From contig NC_063257.1 in NCBI RefSeq assembly GCF_019578655.1, forward strand, positions 21,142,001-21,206,000: 64,000 bases of DNA, read 5' to 3'. Made by a program: the position numbers and the translations under genes. This DNA comes from Ricinus communis (Eukaryota; Streptophyta; Magnoliopsida; Malpighiales; Euphorbiaceae). Below, one piece after another: positions 59,471 to 64,000 of this stretch (positions are counted from its first letter, which is position 1; each line of letters begins with the position of its first letter). The notes under the pieces were generated by a model, which did no database searches, was not told the DNA's origin, and saw nothing but the letters and a program-made list of their open reading frames with translations.

Positions 59471-60986
59471 CTAGCCTTCTATCATATTGCCAAGGTCTTC
59501 CAACAACATATGTCCAGCCAACATTGGCAACACATCACACAACACTTCATCCTTATATCTACCAATTTGAAAAGAAACTAAAACTTGCTTATTTACCTTT
59601 ACAACTCCACTTTCATTAAGCCATTGCAACTTGTATGGTCTTGGGTGCTTGGTAGTAGGCAACTTCAATTTCTCCACTAGCAAAGTGCTTGCTACATTGG
59701 TGCAACTTCCACTATCCATAATCATGTTGCACAACTTGTTAGAAATCAAACAATGAGTATGAAACAAATTTTCCCTTTGCTCCCTATGGATATCATGTTT
59801 ATTTTGCAAACTCAATGTTCTTTGAACAATAAGATTATCTCCCTTAGCACATTCAACATCACTACAATCTTCTAAAGAAGGTATATCATCATCACTATCC
59901 CCCTCACTCTCCGACTCAATATCACCATCCCTTAGAATCATAACTTTCTTATTTGGACATTCCCTAGCAATGTGCCCATGACCTAAACACTTAAAACATT
60001 TGATTCCCCTAGTTTGGGTTGGTTGATTCTCACCCTTTCCCTTATTTACCAAGTCAATTTTAGGTTTAGTTTCTTCCACTTTTGACTTAGTAAAAGGTTT
60101 ATCATCCTTTTTCCCCCAAGAATTTTTCCAAGAAGAAGAAGAACCCATATTTGGTTTAGAATCATACCTCTTTCTTTTCAATTGCCTTTCCACTTTCATG
60201 GCCAAATTCACCATATCTTCAATCTCCACATAATGTTGCAAATCAATAACATCAGCAATGTTTTTGTTTAGCCCTCTCAAGAACCTTGCCATGGTAGCTT
60301 CACAATCTTCTACCACATTTGCTATAATTATAGCCTTCTCCATTTCTTTGTGATACTCCTCCACACTCATGGATCCTTGATTTAGAGTTTGTAACCTTTG
60401 ATGAAGCTCTCTATAGTAGTGGCTTGGAACAAACCTCTTTTTCATGATTTGCTTCATTTCCCTCCAAGACTCCACGGGTCTTTCTCCATTTCTACCTCTT
60501 TCCTTGCAATATTGATCCCACCAAATAATTGCATAATCACTAAACTCAACAGTAGTAAGCTTTACCTTTTTCTCCTCCAAATAATTATGACATTCGAAGA
60601 TGAGTTCCACTTTCCGCTCCCATTCAAGGTACACATCTGGATCATTTCTTCCTTGGAATGAAGGAATCTTCATTTTGATGCTTCCAAGGTTGCGATCAAC
60701 ATCATCATTTGGATGTCCTCTCCTAGCTTGTCTCCTAGGATTGATTTGTTGTCCCACCAAGGTGACTTGATCATCATCCAAAACATCCTCTCCTTCATAT
60801 TCCTCTTGGTCAATTGGTGGATGTCACCTTCGTCTAGGCTCTCCTTGTAATTGGTTAAGGATGCCATCATGCCTCTCCAATTTTTTATTGACTCCCACCA
60901 TCATATTAAACATTCTTTCGAATTGTTGTTGCATAGCTTGAATCACATGATCATTTATAGAAGAAGAACTTGTGTCTTTTGACATG
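59471..60986 (-). pseudogene. E3 gag-protease with one premature stop
   Basis: The natural start is probably the ATG at 60986 (MSKDTSSSSINDHVIQAM). The frame runs to an in-frame TGA near 60825 (probably a former CGA) and continues open to 59471. It contains the Retrotrans_gag core (IPSFQGRNDPDVYLEWERKV, YREMHQ-type segment near EMKQIMKKRFVPSHYYRE), a CCHC zinc knuckle CFKCLGHGHIARECPNK, and the protease site MDSGSCTNVAS (DSG). A one-base shift near 59505 ends it prematurely just after the protease. Apart from these lesions the length and order are normal. Confidence 0.9.
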
Positions 60987-61633
60987 ATTGTAAAACCTAA
61001 AATTTTAACAAAAAAAAAATAGAAAGAAACAATCTCACAACACTCCCTCACGTGTTTCACTCAAAATTGATGTATACCACTCGTGTTTACACTCAATTTT
61101 GGCTTTTTTCTTTTCTTTTTTTTTGTCTAATGATCTCACACTTTTGCCTTTTACCTCTCAAATTTGGCTTTTGATTTCTTAGATGAACTAAGTTTCTCAA
61201 TCAAACAAAATTTCAAGAATGTAGTAATCAATGATAAAATAAAATAAGGTAGGCTAACAAGAAAATAATAAGGTAGGCTTAAAGAAATGAACAATTTATA
61301 GCAAATAGGCTAATAGAAATGAAAAACAAAGATAGATCATCAAAGAACACAAAGATATAGAATTATAAAGATAGATCTCAATGGAATATGAAGAGTCAAT
61401 TTTTTTTATGTAATCTGAGATCTAACACAAGAATATCAAAGATAACAATTTTTTTCTTTTAGGACGATTTTTTTTTTTTTGTGATATATGCAAACAAAAT
61501 CTTGAGATAAGAAGAATAAAGATAAAAATAATAGTAATAACAAGAACAATAGATGGCAAAAGGTGCAAAATCTAAGATGAACACAAGATATTGAAATTAA
61601 AAGATAGTATTGGATACGCAAACCTCAATCTTG
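60987..61633 (-). other. E3 leader between PBS and gag
   Basis: AT-rich, A-run-rich on the plus strand, with no gene. It has the usual position and size of a Gypsy leader. Confidence 0.7.
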
Positions 61634-61652
61634 AGCCAATGCTCTGATACCA
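61634..61652 (-). other. E3 primer binding site (tRNA-iMet type)
   Basis: The minus strand reads TGGTATCAGAGCATTGGCT, starting 4 bases inside the 5' LTR. TGGTATCAGAGC is the standard plant iMet PBS. Confidence 0.95.
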
Positions 61653-61656
61653 CTTA

Positions 61657-62419
61657 TGATGGGAATCGTAGGTTTCATCAATTAACTCCCCAATAGCAAA
61701 AATATTATGATAAGTTGAATTAGAAGAAAACCAGAAATCACCAATTTAATCCATAAATTCAGATCGTTCAAAGATTGAAGTAAGAAGATGGATACTACTT
61801 AACCCTTTTACCAACAAGGATAAAGATACTAAGATAGACTTTGATTTCCTCTTATGCCACAAACAAGAAAGTTTGATAAATAACAAGAAAACAAAGATTT
61901 AGATTTTGACACCACAAGCTAGAATAAAGCTTGATAAGTCACAAAGTTCAAGCAAGAAATTAAAGATAAAATTCCTCACAATAAAACTCAGACAAAGTTA
62001 TAATTCATATATCAAATTCAATCATGCTCCAAAAGAAAGAAAAGGACTTGTTTATATAGAGTACAAGTCCATGCACACACTACTAAAATAGACTCACGCA
62101 CATAGAATTAAACCTAATATGGTGGCTCTTAATAACCACTACCCACATTGATAGCCATTACTTGGTATTAATTACCACATTAACTTGTATGGTGGCTACA
62201 AGTAACCCTAATTGTTATTAACACAAAAACAAGTTAAATATTATTCCTTGGGCCTCCATGGCTGCCTTATTGGGTTGAAGTTCTTGGGCTTTCCAAATGT
62301 CCCTAATTAAACCTAATATGGCTTGTTCAAGCTTCTTGGATTTGGACCTTGTGGTTGGGCCTTCTTGTACTATTAATGGATCTTGGATCTCTTTAAGCTT
62401 TGAACTTGGATTCACATCA
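61657..62419 (-). repeat. E3 5' LTR
   Basis: 763 bp, TG...CA. It matches 55728-56563 with few substitutions and one ~75-bp deletion after CGCACATAGAATTAAACC (about 62098). It contains an orphan copy of the pol tail (62218-62415). Confidence 0.95.
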
Positions 62420-63230
62420 CCTCCATCCTAAACTTTTTGAGAAGTTCTTTTATGTACTTGGATTGATTGATGAAGATGTCATCCTTGCATTGCTTGATTT
62501 GCAATCCTAGGAAGAACTTGAGTTCACCCATCATGCTCATCTTGAATTCCCAAGTCATACACTTGAAAAATTCCTCATACAAGGATTTGTTAGTAGCACA
62601 AAATACTATATCAGCAATATAGATTTGAATAATTAAGATGTCATGCTCATGTGTTTTCACAAAATCTGTTGTGTCAAGCTTCCCTTTTGTAAGACCATTT
62701 TGTATTAGAAATGTGCTAAGCTTTTTATACCAAGCTCTAGGAGCTTGTTTCAAACCATACAAGGTTTTAGTCAATTTGAAAATATGGTTTGGAAGTTCAT
62801 GATGCTCGAAATTGGGAGGTTGTTCAACATATACTTCTTCCTCTATAAAACCACTTAGAAAAGCACTTTTGACATCCATTTAGAAAAGTTTAAATTTCAT
62901 ATGGCAAGCATAGGCTAGCAATATCCTAATAGCTTCTAATTTTGCTACAGGTGCAAAGCTTTCATCATAGTCAAGGCCTTGCTCTTGGTTATAGGCTTTA
63001 GCAACCAATTGGGCCTTGTTTCTAGTGATGGAACCTGCCTCATCCAATTTGTTTCTATACACCTATTTACAACCTATAATAAGATGATCTTTAGGTCTAG
63101 GAACAAGTTCCCATATTTGATTTCTCTCAAATTGGTTGAGTTTCTCTTGTATAGTAGTCACCCAATACTCATTATTAAGAGCCTTACGAATGATCCTTGG
63201 CTCAATTTAAGAGGTAAAAGTAATATTATT
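62420..63230 (-). pseudogene. Copia B reverse transcriptase remnant
   Basis: The minus strand reads ALNNEYWVTTIQEKLNQFER, NQIWELVPRPKDH, a stop, VYRNKLDEAGSI, GLDYDESFAPVAKLEAIRIL, another stop near 62880, then MDVKSAFLSGFIEEEVYVEQ and LYGLKQAPRAWYKKLSTFLI. The active-site region reads IYIADIVFCAT instead of YVDDI. The two stops look like single substitutions in conserved positions. The gene is cut by E3 after FINQSKYIKELLKKFRM and resumes at 55722. Confidence 0.85.
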
Positions 63231-63560
63231 AACTAAATTTTTAAATTGAGATCTAGTACTTACACCTTTTGTAAGTTCACCTATGATTAGCTCCTTGCGA
63301 TGCCCCTTGGTTTCCCTCTATTCTTTAGGCAACTCTTATGGTGTTTCATCTTTAGAAGGCAGAGAAGGTTCAACTTGTTGAGGTTGAGTTTGAGAAGATT
63401 CTCCCACTTGATTGTCATCATCATCAATGTTAGACTTCTCAAAAGCACCTATAAAATTTTCAAGAGAACCTTTCACAAGATCAAGTGCACTAGACTTATT
63501 AAAAACAACATTCATTGATTCCTCAACTACCACAAACCTTTTGTTAAACAACCTAAAAAT
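63231..63560 (-). pseudogene. Copia B linker between integrase and RT
   Basis: The frame 63336-63551 reads RFVVVEESMNVVFNKSSALD followed by an acidic, Ser/Gln-rich stretch (DDDDNQVGESSQTQPQQVEP). This is the usual hydrophilic linker of Copia pol between integrase and RT. Confidence 0.7.
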
Positions 63561-64000
63561 TTGCTAGAGGAAGAATAGCCTACAAATATACCTCCATCCG
63601 TTTTGGATAAGAATTTCCCAAGATTAATTATCCTTGGTGTTTAAGATATAGCATTTACATCCAAATACTCTTAGATATGAAATTTTAGGCTTTCTTCCAT
63701 TTTATATATCATAAGATGTTTTGTTCTAACTAGGTCTTTTGAAAACTCTATATATCAAATAACAAGATGTATTAATGGCTTTAGTCCAAAAGTAGGTGTA
63801 TAAATGTTCTAGCTATCTCTATAAGTGTTCTATTTTTATTTTCTACAACACCATTTTATTGAGGAGTTCTAGGAGATGAAAAATCATGAGAAATGCCATT
63901 TTCATCATAATAGGATTCAAATGAAATGTTTTCAAATTCCTTTTCATGCTCACTTCTAATTTTGAAAATGCAAATTTTTTTTCATTTTGAACTCTTTTGC
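63560..64000 (-). pseudogene. Copia B integrase remnant, cut by the window end
   Basis: The minus strand from the right edge reads SDHGKEFENISFESYYDENG, ISHDFSSPRTPQ, a stop, NGVVENKNRTLIEIARTF, the Copia integrase core with its second Asp and the Glu. It is followed by GRKPKISYLRVFGCKCYIL in pieces. Several stops. The rest lies outside the window. Confidence 0.8.

Larger units (their letters stand above)
55728..62419 (-). mobile_element. E3: nearly complete Ty3/Gypsy retrotransposon nested in Copia B
   Basis: It has two LTRs (55728-56563 and 61657-62419), both TGATGGGAAT...CACATCA, a perfect 5-bp target duplication CCTCC (55723-55727 and 62420-62424), a tRNA-iMet PBS, a PPT, and gag-protease-RT-RNase H-integrase in the usual order on the minus strand. 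Only three lesions split the polyprotein: an in-frame TGA in gag near 60825 and single-base shifts near 59505 and 58253. The YFDD active site of RT and the DDE residues of integrase are present. The iMet PBS fits a chromovirus-type Gypsy; I see no clear chromodomain. It is the youngest-looking complete element in the window. Confidence 0.95.
51820..64000 (-). mobile_element. Copia element B, Sirevirus-like, split by Gypsy E3
   Basis: Minus-strand order from the right edge: integrase (63560-64000 and beyond), RT (62420-63230), then E3 (55728-62419), RNase H (55030-55722), an extra ORF (53139-54391), PPT and 3' LTR (51820-52850). Its left border abuts element A's gag, so B probably inserted into A. 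Gag, protease and the 5' LTR lie beyond the window. Several stops and frameshifts make it inactive. The RT active site reads IADI in place of VDDI. Confidence 0.8.

Noticed and set aside
1..64000. CRISPR arrays, tRNA or rRNA genes, integrated viral genomes
   Set aside because: No regularly spaced repeats, no cloverleaf-like tRNA sequence and no viral replication or capsid genes were seen; the only organellar RNA-operon sequence is the intron fragment at 32835-33268.

Overview
This looks like nuclear DNA of a flowering plant, most likely a eudicot. It is AT-rich, has spliced genes with GT-AG introns and plant-specific retrotransposon lineages, and holds a fragment of plastid DNA. There are no bacterial-type gene clusters, CRISPR arrays or intact RNA genes. 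The species cannot be fixed from sequence alone; the one host gene vaguely suggests a rosid, but that is only an impression.

Layout: 1-905 holds decayed, splice-like coding remnants. About 906-17443 is an old minus-strand Ty3/Gypsy element of Tat/Ogre type (E1). A younger minus-strand element with two LTRs but almost no coding capacity (3532-9726, target duplication GTAGC) is inserted in its reverse transcriptase/RNase H region. E1 itself abuts a decayed CACTA (En/Spm) transposon on the right (17449-18965). A long-TIR, Mutator-like non-autonomous element lies at about 20639-21937.

The only host gene is on the plus strand, about 22.3-34.1 kb. It is a long, multi-exon gene of the plant DUF789 family with a predicted product of about 1270 residues. 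Its introns hold a 1.28-kb Mutator-like element with a perfect 10-bp target duplication and a ~430-bp piece of plastid trnA(UGC) intron. The gene as read has three reading-frame breaks (two compensating), so it is either a decaying copy or carries assembly errors.

To the right (34.1-36.85 kb) are repeats, a LINE RNase H remnant and an LTR-like piece. A second Tat/Ogre-like element (E2, 36855-46881, minus) is related to E1 and shows E1's pre-insertion state. Its LTR carries a plus-strand Gypsy LTR-plus-leader fragment. From 47015 to the window end lie two related minus-strand Copia elements of Sirevirus type, each with an extra ORF downstream of pol. The second is split between RT and RNase H by a nearly complete minus-strand Gypsy element (E3, 55728-62419, target duplication CCTCC).

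Nearly all retroelements run on the minus strand, opposite to the host gene. Recurrent themes are nested insertion with readable target duplications, pol C-termini encoded inside LTRs, and LTR-embedded clusters of short GC-rich palindromes that differ from family to family.
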